64,000 bases of DNA from JAJYKC01 sp035545735 (lineage in GTDB: Bacteria > Acidobacteriota > Terriglobia > Bryobacterales > Bryobacteraceae): positions 1 to 64,000 of the forward strand of contig DASZXS010000054.1 of NCBI GenBank assembly GCA_035545735.1, read 5' to 3'. A program made the position numbers and the translations under genes. A model generated the notes under the pieces. That model saw only the letters and a list, made by a program, of their open reading frames with translations, was not told the DNA's origin and made no database searches. Shown here piece after piece: positions 43,367 to 52,655 of the stretch; the first letter of the stretch is position 1, and each line of letters opens with the position of its first letter.

Positions 43367-44158
43367 GTGCCCGAACTTCCCGAAGTCGAGACTGTTGTCC
43401 GAACCGTCGGGCCCTATCTCAAGGGACGCCGCATCGTCAGCGCCAGCTTCTCGTCCCGCCACGTCGTGCGGCAGGACTTCACCATGCTGGCGAGCTCCCT
43501 GGCCGGACGCGTGGTGCGGGACGTCACCCGCCACGGGAAGTTCATTGTTATTCTGCTGGACCGCGGCGCCTTGGTGATTCATCTCGGGATGACCGGAAAA
43601 CTGCTGGTGGGCAGCGCTCCCGGGCCGTATACCCGAGCCGTTTTTGAGTTGGAGGACGGCCTGTTAGTCTACGACGACATCCGCCACTTCGGACGCATCG
43701 AATGGTCGCAGGATCTTCCGGCTCGGGTTGCCGGGCTTGGCCCCGACCCCCTCTCCATCACCGCCGGCGACCTGCTCGCGCGTCTGCGCTCCCACCGCAC
43801 CAGGATGAAGGCGCTCCTGCTAAACCAGCGATTCCTGCGAGGCATCGGCAACATCTATGCCGACGAGATTCTCTTTCTCGCCCGCATTCACCCCCTGGCA
43901 ATCGCGTCACGCCTCGGTGCCAAACGCGCAGCCGCTCTCCATACCGCGATGCGGGATGTTCTCGAAAGGGCGATTCAGCTCGGCGGTTCGTCAATTTCGG
44001 ATTATGTAGATGCCGAGGGGCACACCGGCAGCTTTCAGATATTCCACCAGGTCTACGGCCGCAAAGGACTGCCCTGCCCATCCTGCGGCGGCCCGATCCG
44101 GAGAATCACCGTGGCGCAGCGCGGGACACACTATTGCCCGCGCTGCCAGCGCCATTGA
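43367..44158 (+). CDS. mutM: formamidopyrimidine-DNA glycosylase (Fpg)
   Basis: 263 residues from a GTG. N-terminus PELPEVETV supplies the catalytic Pro1 and Glu2. LGMTGKLLV holds the conserved Lys of the phosphate-binding loop, RFLRGIGNIYADEILF is the H2TH region, and the C-terminal zinc finger is CPSCGG...YCPRC. It removes 8-oxoguanine and formamidopyrimidine lesions. It directly follows a Rieske ferredoxin, an unusual partner. The length and all motifs are complete. Confidence 0.97.
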   Translation: MPELPEVETVVRTVGPYLKGRRIVSASFSSRHVVRQDFTMLASSLAGRVVRDVTRHGKFIVILLDRGALVIHLGMTGKLLVGSAPGPYTRAVFELEDGLLVYDDIRHFGRIEWSQDLPARVAGLGPDPLSITAGDLLARLRSHRTRMKALLLNQRFLRGIGNIYADEILFLARIHPLAIASRLGAKRAAALHTAMRDVLERAIQLGGSSISDYVDAEGHTGSFQIFHQVYGRKGLPCPSCGGPIRRITVAQRGTHYCPRCQRH

Positions 44159-44161
44159 CCT

Positions 44162-47100
44162 TTATTCGCCGACCATGATGAACGAACTGGCCGCGGCGTA
44201 AGTGTTCGAATCGGGACCGACTTCACTCAGCGTGAGCGGGTAGAGTCCAGGCTGCAGGTTGTCCGGCACACGGAAAGTGACCAGATAGATGCCGTAAGCT
44301 TGCGCCTGATAGACGGCGGAGACATCCCCCACCGACACGCCGTTCACCGTTATCGTGAGAGCCCCATTGACCACCTGCCCCTCGCCGGCGAGAGTGGACC
44401 CGATAACAGGCGAGCCTTGGCCCAGACCGTTGACAAAGGCAATCACGGTGTCTCCAGGCTTCGCCATGTTCGTTGGGCCGATATACTTCCCATCCGACGC
44501 CCGCACCATCACGGCATAGCTCTGGTTGTTGTAGTACGCGGAGAAGAACCCCGGCGAGAGAGGCTGCACGGGCACGTTTAGGATAGTGCCGGAACTGCTG
44601 CTGTTGATAATGGTCACACTCGTGGTGGTGGCCGAACCAAGCTCGAACGGAACCAGAGCGTTGATCTGCTCCTGACCGTTCTGATTCACCACGGCATAGA
44701 GTGGCGCGGCGATGCCGCCAAACAGCACCTGTACGCCGCCCAGGGTCGTGGGCAGCGGGCCTGCCGGAGGTGTCAAAACACCGTCCACTCCCGGCGCCAG
44801 GTGATCGCCGGTGATGGTGACGATCTCTCCGGGAGAAATGGCGCCCGGCGAAGGTCCGGCGCCCACGAAACTCGCGCCGTTCAAGAACGCGACGTTAGCC
44901 GGGCCGGGGAATACCGCTTTCAGGGTGAAACTGGCGGAAAAGCCGCCGTAAGTTGCCGTCACCACCGAATCGCCGGCCGCCGCCGGAGCGGTGGCGGTTA
45001 CGCTCGCGTTACCCTGCGCGTCGGTGACCGCCGACGGACTACTCAGTGCGGCGCCACCGGAAGTAACGTCAAACGCGACGTTCACCCCCTGCACCGGCTG
45101 ATTCGAATCGTCCAGGGCCTGCACCACCAATGGAGCGCCGAACGCTGCGCCGACGTCGGCAGTTTGGTTATCGCCCGAAACGAGCTTCAATCCTCCCGGA
45201 GTGACCACGACATTCGCGGTGAAATTCGAAACCACGGGGGCGTTGGCCGGGCCGGCGCTCACGGTCAACTGGACGGGTCCGGGAATGGGCCCGAGAGTGA
45301 GGTACGCCCAGGTTGTTCCGGTCTTGTCGGTCTGATTGCTCGAACCACGGATCGTGGCCGAACCGGAAGTCACCGCCCAGGTGACGGGTGTATTGGGGAG
45401 AACGTTCCCAAACGAATCCTCGAGTACGGCGTAAATCCCCAGCGGAAGGTTCTGATTCGGCTTGCCGGTCTGCCCGTCGCCCTGGATCTGGACAAATTTC
45501 CCTGGACCGCCGGGAGTAACTTGAATGGTGGTGGCGAGCGACCGGGCGTAGTAGCCGACCTCTGGAGTCACCTGCGCTTGCCCTACGATTCCACCGAACA
45601 CCAAGTCGCACGACACCAGTCCCTGGCTGTCGGAAAGCGGCGGCCCCGCGCAGGAAGCCGATGGCGTGGTCGCTGGATCGCCCGAAGGAATCAGACGCAG
45701 ACTCACATTGGAGAGCCCGGGGCCCGAGTTCGAAAAGATCCGAAACTGGAATGCGTTCTTCACCGTGGTTCCGGCGGCTCCTTTAAATACCGTGCCAGGG
45801 AGCGGAGAGAGGAGTTGGATCGTCGCGGGCTCCTTGTGAGCAACCGTGGTCACGTAAATAGGAGTGGAGATTCCAGATGGAAGCTGCGCCGTAATCACTT
45901 CGCTGTCGAAATACGGGTACTGGCTGCTAACGGATGCTGTCACCATTTCAACGGAGGCGAGTCCGTCTTTGTCGGTGGGCACAACAATGACATTCCGCTT
46001 GGGGCTGGTTCCGACGTAGTTATGGAGCACCAGCGAGCCGAGCCCCGACGTCAACGTAAACGTGACCGGAGTGTAGGGGACCGGGTTTCCAGCCGCGTCC
46101 TTCACCTGCACGGTCAGCGGAGGACCGTTCAAAGTGATGTTGGTGGCTTCCGGCGCAAGCATACCTTGTCCCTCAATTACGGTAAGACTCGCGGGAACGC
46201 CATTTCCTCCGCCCGCATTGCCGATTCCGGCGCTAAATATCGCGGTCACACCACCGGCGGCCTGAGCGCTCACGGAGATCGCGCCGGTCGTGGCAGGCGC
46301 GGTGAACGTTGTGGAGGCGAATCCCAACATGTTGGTGGTCACGCTGGTCTTTGCCAGAGTTGCGCCGGCGGGAGCCTGGAAGGTCACAGCGATACCGGAG
46401 AGCGGGTTGCCGGCGCTGTCGACCGCGCGCACGACGATCGGCTGGGACATCGACCCGGGGGCAAGCTGCTGGTTTGCGCCGTAGGGGAGCAATTCGGCCG
46501 CCACGCCTTTGAGGGCCGGCGAGGTATAAGATAGCGCCGCCACCTGGCTGGACGTGAAAGTACCGCTTTCCACCAGCCCGGTTGTCAGGTTCAGGCGCTG
46601 CAGCGTATTGGACGTGGAAAAAAACAAGTTCTGCGTACTGGGATGCGCGCTCGATGCAATATCACCGGAAAGAGCCAGGGCCACGATCGGCTTCGACGTT
46701 GGAAGCAACCCGTTGCTGGAGATTCCCAGCGGCGACAAGGAAATGTTGTAAATCTTCTGGGTCGCCTGCACGTAGCCGAGCGCAATCGTGGAATTGATAG
46801 GCCAGATGGCGTTGATTGTCGTCCCTGGCGGGAGTGCGGTGCTGGGGATTGTCCCCGCAACCGAGTGGGATTGTAGGTCGATGGCGGTGACTGCAACGGT
46901 TCCATCCGACGCGAGATTATTTGCCAGGGCATAGTGCCCGTCCGGCGTGAACGCCAGTTTACCGGGAGTCGCGGTGATCGAATACTGGTGGAGGATCTGA
47001 TACGAGTTCGGATCGATTTCCAGGATCGTGTTCGCGCCGGAAACATATACCAAACCGTTCGGACCCACCGTCACTGCACTCGGAATCATAGGCAGCAACA

Positions 47101-47656
47101 TCGTCTGCGTCACTTTGTGCGTCGAGGCTGAAATCGCTTCGAAGGTGTTGTTCAGGCTCGATGTGAGGATGGCGAAGATCTGGGATGCGTCTACAGCGCC
47201 GTCGATGTCGGCAACCGCAGTATTGGAAGGAACCGCCGGTAGTGGAATTACCGTGTCGTTATTCGTCGCGTACCCCACCAGCGCGCCTCCCGAGATCACA
47301 TAAAGCTGCGACCCGTCCGGAAGAAGCGTGGCCTGAGTAATGCCGGAATAAACGCCTGACAATGGCTTCACCGTCGCAAAATCGCCGGAGACCGAGTAGA
47401 GCGGCATCTGCGGGTCGTTGGAGAGAACATAGAACTTGCTTCCGTCCGCGGTGCTGATGACACGATATGCGCCCGTGCCCGCTTTGAATTGACCATTGAC
47501 CGTCAGCGTGCTAGGGTCGTAGCTCGCTGCATTCAGATCGGGATCGGCTTGACCGGTGGTCGGAGACGGCAGGACAAAGACGCTCTGCGAAAAGACTGGC
47601 GGAATCAGGCTGATAGAGAGAAAAAAGAGCGGTCGAAGGGCTCTGGCGAGCTGCAC
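44162..47656 (-). CDS. giant exported propeller/Ig-like protein with Solibacter-type C-terminal domain
   Basis: About 1164 residues. A GTG at 47656 has GAGG 6 bp before it and starts a signal peptide (VQLARALRPLFFLSISLIPPVFS); an ATG at 47731 adds 25 residues. The first 380 residues look like a YVTN-type beta-propeller (DGSKFYVLSNDPQMPLYSVSGDFATV). Several Big-1-like Ig domains follow (VTTNMLGFASTTFTAPATTG, DSFGNVLPNTPVTWAVTSG). The C-terminal 250 residues (NGASFVGAGPSPGAISPGEIVTITGDHL to the end) match the TIGR03437-type domain first seen in Solibacter. Likely a cell-surface adhesin or matrix protein. Confidence 0.9.
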   Translation of the reverse strand: MQLARALRPLFFLSISLIPPVFSQSVFVLPSPTTGQADPDLNAASYDPSTLTVNGQFKAGTGAYRVISTADGSKFYVLSNDPQMPLYSVSGDFATVKPLSGVYSGITQATLLPDGSQLYVISGGALVGYATNNDTVIPLPAVPSNTAVADIDGAVDASQIFAILTSSLNNTFEAISASTHKVTQTMLLPMIPSAVTVGPNGLVYVSGANTILEIDPNSYQILHQYSITATPGKLAFTPDGHYALANNLASDGTVAVTAIDLQSHSVAGTIPSTALPPGTTINAIWPINSTIALGYVQATQKIYNISLSPLGISSNGLLPTSKPIVALALSGDIASSAHPSTQNLFFSTSNTLQRLNLTTGLVESGTFTSSQVAALSYTSPALKGVAAELLPYGANQQLAPGSMSQPIVVRAVDSAGNPLSGIAVTFQAPAGATLAKTSVTTNMLGFASTTFTAPATTGAISVSAQAAGGVTAIFSAGIGNAGGGNGVPASLTVIEGQGMLAPEATNITLNGPPLTVQVKDAAGNPVPYTPVTFTLTSGLGSLVLHNYVGTSPKRNVIVVPTDKDGLASVEMVTASVSSQYPYFDSEVITAQLPSGISTPIYVTTVAHKEPATIQLLSPLPGTVFKGAAGTTVKNAFQFRIFSNSGPGLSNVSLRLIPSGDPATTPSASCAGPPLSDSQGLVSCDLVFGGIVGQAQVTPEVGYYARSLATTIQVTPGGPGKFVQIQGDGQTGKPNQNLPLGIYAVLEDSFGNVLPNTPVTWAVTSGSATIRGSSNQTDKTGTTWAYLTLGPIPGPVQLTVSAGPANAPVVSNFTANVVVTPGGLKLVSGDNQTADVGAAFGAPLVVQALDDSNQPVQGVNVAFDVTSGGAALSSPSAVTDAQGNASVTATAPAAAGDSVVTATYGGFSASFTLKAVFPGPANVAFLNGASFVGAGPSPGAISPGEIVTITGDHLAPGVDGVLTPPAGPLPTTLGGVQVLFGGIAAPLYAVVNQNGQEQINALVPFELGSATTTSVTIINSSSSGTILNVPVQPLSPGFFSAYYNNQSYAVMVRASDGKYIGPTNMAKPGDTVIAFVNGLGQGSPVIGSTLAGEGQVVNGALTITVNGVSVGDVSAVYQAQAYGIYLVTFRVPDNLQPGLYPLTLSEVGPDSNTYAAASSFIMVGE

Positions 47657-47771
47657 GGAATACCTCACAGGATTGGATAGACGCGGGACGACTATCGTGA
47701 ATGCTCCAGCGTAACACAATGAGCCGAACATGGAGCGCGGGATTATTCCCCGCTCGGGAATAAGAAGAGTA

Positions 47772-47809
47772 CAAAAAAAAACGGGGGGAGCCGAAGCTCC
47801 CCCCGTTTT
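47772..47809 (-). terminator. strong intrinsic terminator of the 49767-47836 gene
   Basis: On the minus strand CGGGGGGAGC (47796-47805 complement) pairs with GCTCCCCCCG (47782-47791 complement) around a 4-nt loop, a perfect 10-bp stem, followed by a run of 9 T. A T-run of 4 also precedes it, so it could work for both strands. It is the only textbook Rho-independent terminator seen in the window. Confidence 0.88.
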
Positions 47810-47835
47810 GACTAACGGTTTGGTCCTAGGCCAGT

Positions 47836-49767
47836 TTAGTGCCCTTCGTTCTCGCCATATTGACCGGTCCGGTTGAGACCCGGCACGTCAAGCTGGATAG
47901 CAACGTAGCCCTGTGCCAGGTTGTGGGCGCCCATATCGGTGATGAACGCATAGCCGTGGCAGAACTGGAAGTTGGACTGAGCAATCAGGTAGCCCTGGAA
48001 GCCGGCAAGCGCCGGAACCGTGTCGGTGCTGGCCGACGCGCAGTTCGCGATGCTGCCGCCACCGCTGAGCGTCATCGTGAAGATGCAGCCCGACGGGACT
48101 TCCGGAGTTGTCTGAGCAGCCTGCGCCGGGGTAAGGGCAGTGCCGCCATCCAACTGGCCGTAGAAGAACAGGTTGATTGCACCGGACTGAGCCGCAGTGC
48201 CATAGGGATCGGTGGTGGTGTTGGAAATTGCCAGACCAGTGTCGAAGCCCTGTTGGTTGGTCACGAACGGGAACAGCAGGTTGCAAGTGCAAGGCACGAT
48301 CGAAGCCACCGTGGTCGGCGGGGTCGAGGTGACAAAGCGAGGCAGCGGATAGTTAACGCCACCGGAAACGATGGGCTCAGGAGACGTCCAGCCGGAAACA
48401 CCGGTCGGAGGCAGCGGAGCGTAGGAGAGGCCGGCGCTGATCGTGCCGAGCAGATCGTCCTGATTGGTGCTCGTGAAATTGATGCTCACGGGAACATTCA
48501 GGCTTTCCAGCGTGTTCGGATCGGCGTTCGTGATTTCATACACGATGGTCGCCGTGCCGTTGGTAGGAGTGATCGTGCCCGTGCCGGGGGTCGGGAGCGT
48601 TCCCGGAGGCAGCGGTGCGCTATAGCCGTATTGATCGGCGCTGATCAGAACCGCATTCGTGACGGAACCAGCATTGTTGGTGCCGCTACCGAAGGGATCC
48701 GTCAATTGCAGCGTAACCGGAACGGAAAGCGCTACACCGGCGGGAATGCCAGTGAGAGTCGCCATCAGTTTGGTGCCATGATCGGCGAGACCGGCGACAC
48801 CCAAGGTGGTGCTACCCGTCGCGACAACCGTTGTGCCATCGAACAGGCCCGATTCAGAGTTGTACGAGAAGCCCGACACGTTCTGAGCGGTCAACTCGCC
48901 TGCTCCACCTTCGCCGGTGACAGGCGTCGTCTGGGCTTTGAACGCGGCCGCAAAGCCTTCCGTGAAGTTGATGTAGAACGGACCGTCCGGCGTCAAGCAC
49001 TCGTCGTAAGTGGCGGGCGTCTGCGTCGTGACAAGGCCGTTGGTGACATAACCGACGATCGGTTGCGGGTTGCTGATCGAAACCTGCTGCGAACCGTTGA
49101 GGGCGATGAACATCTGGATCGGCGACAGCGAGAACTGGGAGCCGACGGCCAGCTGGCTGGCATTCGCCCGAACGTTCGTGATGCGAAGGTTCAGGATTCC
49201 CTGCGTACCCGGAGCGTCGATCGGCACACCCAGGAAGGTCACCTGGTTGCCGCTGGGGCTGACTGCGCCTTGGAACACGTTGTAGCGTCCGTCTACGCCG
49301 TCATAGTCCCCGCCCGCGGCGCCCGTCGCACCACCGCCGGTGGCGATGATGGAGCAGGTCTGGTTGCCAACCGCCTGGCAGAGCAACTGGTTGCCGGAGG
49401 CAATCGGACGCGGTGCCGTCGCAGGCAGCGGAGCGGCCGGATAGGCCTCGTCAACGATCAACAGCGCCTCGGTCAGGCCATTGGCCGTGTTGAGGATGCG
49501 GTCGGTGATCGTTGTGTTCAAAGTAATAGTGATGTTGGACAGCGGAATCGCGGTGCCGGCCGGGGTCGGCGTACCGCCAGTGCAAGTCAACACCACGTCG
49601 CCCACCAGTTCCGTAACGCCTTGCGAGCGTACGAGTGGCGGGTTGGAAGCTTGTGCCGTGCAGCTAAACGCAGGGGCCGGTGTGGTCTGCGCGTAAGCCG
49701 CAGACCCGGTCATAGAAACCAGGGCTACGGCAGCAAACGCTAAAAGCGATTTGCGAAAATCTGCCAT
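47836..49767 (-). CDS. abundant-looking exported protein, Ala/Gly/Thr-rich, possible type II substrate
   Basis: 643 residues from the ATG at 49767, with a strong Shine-Dalgarno (AAGGAGAAGG). Signal peptide MADFRKSLLAFAAVALVSMTGSAAYAQ. The mature protein is low in charged residues and rich in Thr, Gly, Ala and Pro, with beta-sandwich-like strands (NITITLNTTITDRIL, VSINFTSTNQDDLLG) and about ten Cys. No family is recognised. A long leader, a strong terminator and a position after the secretion operon suggest a highly expressed surface protein. Confidence 0.86.
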   Translation of the reverse strand: MADFRKSLLAFAAVALVSMTGSAAYAQTTPAPAFSCTAQASNPPLVRSQGVTELVGDVVLTCTGGTPTPAGTAIPLSNITITLNTTITDRILNTANGLTEALLIVDEAYPAAPLPATAPRPIASGNQLLCQAVGNQTCSIIATGGGATGAAGGDYDGVDGRYNVFQGAVSPSGNQVTFLGVPIDAPGTQGILNLRITNVRANASQLAVGSQFSLSPIQMFIALNGSQQVSISNPQPIVGYVTNGLVTTQTPATYDECLTPDGPFYINFTEGFAAAFKAQTTPVTGEGGAGELTAQNVSGFSYNSESGLFDGTTVVATGSTTLGVAGLADHGTKLMATLTGIPAGVALSVPVTLQLTDPFGSGTNNAGSVTNAVLISADQYGYSAPLPPGTLPTPGTGTITPTNGTATIVYEITNADPNTLESLNVPVSINFTSTNQDDLLGTISAGLSYAPLPPTGVSGWTSPEPIVSGGVNYPLPRFVTSTPPTTVASIVPCTCNLLFPFVTNQQGFDTGLAISNTTTDPYGTAAQSGAINLFFYGQLDGGTALTPAQAAQTTPEVPSGCIFTMTLSGGGSIANCASASTDTVPALAGFQGYLIAQSNFQFCHGYAFITDMGAHNLAQGYVAIQLDVPGLNRTGQYGENEGH

Positions 49768-50054
49768 TTCCTTCTCCTTGTGAATTTTGGGTAGTGAATT
49801 GATGGAAGTTCTCTTTTTCAACCTGAGCCTCGTTGGTGTTTGTTTCATTGGATCGGCAATTCGAACCCAAATTCGGCAGGCAGTGCGGGCGTGATGTCGC
49901 TCGCTCCTCCCCGCCAAGTTGTCTGGTTTCTCCTCATCTTCTCCGTTTCGAGCTCAATCTTGATGTCGACTTCTCTTTATTTCCTGAAAAGCTGTGCTCG
50001 CGGGATTCATACACGGAATGAATGCCGCTAAACCCTTTAGACGCAATCAAATCA

Positions 50055-50084
50055 TTCATAACATCCCGGCTCACGTCAAGTCAA
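50055..50084 (-). promoter_or_regulatory. sigma-70-like promoter for the exported protein
   Basis: On the minus strand TTGACT (50084-50079), an 18-bp spacer and TATGAA (50060-50055). Transcription near 50048 would leave a leader of about 280 nt before the ATG at 49767, long for a bacterial gene and a possible site for RNA-level control. The 494-bp stretch 49768-50261 holds no other gene. Confidence 0.5.
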
Positions 50085-50232
50085 GAGCAAAGTACCGCTC
50101 CATCCCGCGCGTCCGGGTATTCGGGTTCATGCCACCAAGGGCTTATTGAATCATGTCGCAGCTTCTAAGTCAATGAATTTTTGGGGATTGGCCGTAGTTG
50201 GGAGACGAATAGGCCGGAGACGGACACGGAGC

Positions 50233-50256
50233 TTGGCCCGGTTTGATCCGGGCCAA
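50233..50256 (-). terminator. stem-loop after the gspD stop
   Basis: TTGGCCCGG (50233-50241) pairs perfectly with CCGGGCCAA (50248-50256) around a 6-nt loop, 6 bp past the gspD stop codon. There is no U-run, so it is a stem-loop terminator of uncertain strength or an mRNA 3' stabiliser at the end of the secretion operon. Confidence 0.55.
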
Positions 50257-50261
50257 CGCTA

Positions 50262-52655
50262 CTATTGGTTCTTAAGAAGGGGCCGGACGTTCTTGAAACC
50301 GGCCTTTAACTCCTCCGTCGCATCCACAATCTGGTTCGTGTCGTAAATCACGTGGGGGGTAAGAAAAATCACTAGTTCCGTACGTTGCTTGCTGTAGCTC
50401 TTGCTGCCGAAAAGCCCCCCTACATAGGGCAGTTCATGCAGGAAAGGGATGCCGCTGGAGGACGAGGTGGTGTTCTCGTCGATGATGCCTCCGATGGCGA
50501 TCATGTCGCCATCCTGCACTGTCACCTGCGTTTGAACGGTCCGCTTGTTGAACGACGGCGAGTTGATCGCGCCGGCGGCCGGCGGAATCGGAGCGCTGAC
50601 TTCCTGATTGATCACCATGGTCACGATTCCACTGGTATTCACCCGCGCCGTGACGTTCAGCGTCACGCCGGTGTCCTGATTCGAGATCGTGTTGGCGAAC
50701 AGTGAACTGCCGCCGCTCTGCACTCCCGTGGCCGCGGTGGAGGATAACGTCGGCACGCTCTCGCCGACGTTGATGGAGGCCGGGATGCTGTCGGTGGCGA
50801 TGATGCTGGGCGCCGAGATCACTTTGGCTTTCGTCTTGCTCACCTGGAGGTTTACCGCCGCCAGCAATTCGCGCGACAACCCGACCATCATTCCTCCGGT
50901 GAGGACGGAACTGCCGTTTACCAGGCTCCCGAGCACCTGATGGGGAATACTGGCCGTCACAGCGTTTGGTGTGGCGCTGGAGCCGGTTCCCGAGGTCGTG
51001 CCTGTCGTGCCCGTACCGCCGGTGCCGGTGGTAGTGGAGGAGCCCGAGCCGAGCTTCTGCAGATACGCGCTCACTCCGCTCGAAAACGCCCCGGTAAGAT
51101 CGACTTCGTAAATTTGGGCCTGGATCAGCACCTGGCGCGGCGGAACGTCGAGGTCCCGGACGAGCTTCGCGATGCTGAGATAGTCCTGAGGCGTCGCCTG
51201 AATCATCAGGGTATTCGCATATGGATTGGCAATGACGCGAGGTCCGCGCATCCGTCCATACATCCCCTGGTAGCCCAGATACTGCCCGGTCATGTCCTCC
51301 CCTTGCGTGCGCGGAGCGGCGCCGGACTGCGTCTGTTGGGTTCCGGCAACCCCCGTCGGCGAGATGCCCGCCCCGAATCCGGACGCGCTGGGGGTTAGCC
51401 CAAAGGAACCATAATTCCCCGGCATGCCATAACTTCCGTAGCCTCCGCCATACCCCATACCCCCGCCATACCCCATGCCGCCATAGCCGCCGGTCATGCC
51501 ATAGCCGCCCATGCCATAGCCGCCCATTCCGTAGCCGCCCATGCCATAACCGCCGTAGCCCCCGCCGTAACCACCCCCGCCGTAACCGCCCATGGCCCCG
51601 CGCCCAAAGGTGTTCGCCGAAGCGCACTGCATCATCGGCATTCCGGAATAGAGCGCCATAATCGCTTGGGCCAGGCATTGCGCATCGCCGTATTTCACGC
51701 GATAGATATAGTTATCCACGTCGCCCGCGGTCGCCTTGGCCGGAACGTCCAGCTTGTCAATCCATTTCTTCACTTCCACGAACGCGCCCGGATTCGGCGC
51801 CACCGCGACGATGGTGTTCAGCCGGTCGACGGGCAGAAACCGGATTGGCGAATTCTTTCCGTTGAAGGCAATGCTCTTGAAGACCTCCTCCAGCTCCTTG
51901 GCGATGTCCGTCGGCCTGCCGTTGGTGACTTCATAGCTACGCACCCGCTGGTTCACGAGAGTATCGTTGTCGAACATCGACACCAGCTCCATCGTGCGGC
52001 GCATGCTCCGGCGGCTGTCGAGCAGCAGCAGCAAATTGGCGGGCGCATAGGAATAAATCTGGGCTCCCGGCCCCTGAAAGGTCTTGAGAACACCCATCAA
52101 CTCATCCGAGGTGGTGTACTTGAGAAACACCAGGTTCAGCATTTCCTGCTCGTCGCTCGGAATGTCTTTTGCTTCGAGATGCAGCGGATCGAGCGGCTCG
52201 CGATTGATGTCGTTCAACGGAACGATCCGGTACAGCTCGCCTTCCTTGATCATCGCCGCGTTGTTAATTCGGAGGACCGCGTCCAGCAGATCGCGCGTAT
52301 CGATATTCTTGGTTTCCCCGTAGGTATTGAGAATCACTCCACCCTTAATGCGCGGGTCGAGGACGTAGTTGATCTTGAGCTGGCGCGCCAGCATGTCGAT
52401 CACTTCCGTCAGCGATGCGTTCTGGAGATTGAGCCCTCCATAAACGATGTGCGATGTCTGCGGAGAGGGTGACGCGGATTGCGGGGCGGGCGAAGCGGCT
52501 TGCGTGCCGGGACTCGCCGTTGAAGGGGGCGTTACCGGCCGCCTTGCCGTGTTCGGCACGCCGACCGGCGGTGGGGATGGACGCTGCGCAAAACATGCAC
52601 CGGCAGCCGCCACCCACAGCAGCAGCCCGGCAAGCAGACCGGGAGCCTTCGCCAT
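50262..52655 (-). CDS. gspD: type II secretion secretin GspD with a Gly-Tyr-Met insert
   Basis: 797 residues. Signal peptide, Pro-rich linker (24-68), N0/N1/N2 domains (about 70-305), then a low-complexity insert of about 110 residues (350-459) dominated by GGYGMGGYGM and GGMGYGGG repeats, then N3 and the secretin barrel (about 510-780) with VISAPSIIATDSIPASINVGESVPTL and IPFLHELPYVGGLFGS. The secretin forms the outer-membrane channel. The insert lies before the last N-domain, where a flexible linker is tolerated. The start overlaps the upstream gene by 1 nt (TAATG). Confidence 0.95.
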   Translation of the reverse strand: MAKAPGLLAGLLLWVAAAGACFAQRPSPPPVGVPNTARRPVTPPSTASPGTQAASPAPQSASPSPQTSHIVYGGLNLQNASLTEVIDMLARQLKINYVLDPRIKGGVILNTYGETKNIDTRDLLDAVLRINNAAMIKEGELYRIVPLNDINREPLDPLHLEAKDIPSDEQEMLNLVFLKYTTSDELMGVLKTFQGPGAQIYSYAPANLLLLLDSRRSMRRTMELVSMFDNDTLVNQRVRSYEVTNGRPTDIAKELEEVFKSIAFNGKNSPIRFLPVDRLNTIVAVAPNPGAFVEVKKWIDKLDVPAKATAGDVDNYIYRVKYGDAQCLAQAIMALYSGMPMMQCASANTFGRGAMGGYGGGGYGGGYGGYGMGGYGMGGYGMGGYGMTGGYGGMGYGGGMGYGGGYGSYGMPGNYGSFGLTPSASGFGAGISPTGVAGTQQTQSGAAPRTQGEDMTGQYLGYQGMYGRMRGPRVIANPYANTLMIQATPQDYLSIAKLVRDLDVPPRQVLIQAQIYEVDLTGAFSSGVSAYLQKLGSGSSTTTGTGGTGTTGTTSGTGSSATPNAVTASIPHQVLGSLVNGSSVLTGGMMVGLSRELLAAVNLQVSKTKAKVISAPSIIATDSIPASINVGESVPTLSSTAATGVQSGGSSLFANTISNQDTGVTLNVTARVNTSGIVTMVINQEVSAPIPPAAGAINSPSFNKRTVQTQVTVQDGDMIAIGGIIDENTTSSSSGIPFLHELPYVGGLFGSKSYSKQRTELVIFLTPHVIYDTNQIVDATEELKAGFKNVRPLLKNQ
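51411..51605. repeat. 15-bp tandem repeat encoding the GGYGM segment
   Basis: The unit CCGCCCATGCCATAG (minus-strand reading YGMGG) recurs with few changes across about 51490-51560, flanked by degenerate Gly-Tyr codons. It is a minisatellite inside gspD, not a CRISPR: there are no spacers and every unit keeps the reading frame. Length changes by slippage would keep the frame. Confidence 0.75.

Noticed and set aside
47839..49743. 634-codon plus-strand open frame
   Set aside because: Antisense to the exported protein, which has a signal peptide and a strong Shine-Dalgarno; the plus frame is Arg-rich and matches nothing.
49850..49870. GGTTCGAAT on the minus strand, like a tRNA T-loop
   Set aside because: No acceptor stem or anticodon arm could be built around it; it lies in the leader of the exported protein.
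51411..51605. Short regular repeats that could suggest a CRISPR array
   Set aside because: The units are contiguous, have no spacers and encode an in-frame GGYGM peptide in gspD.
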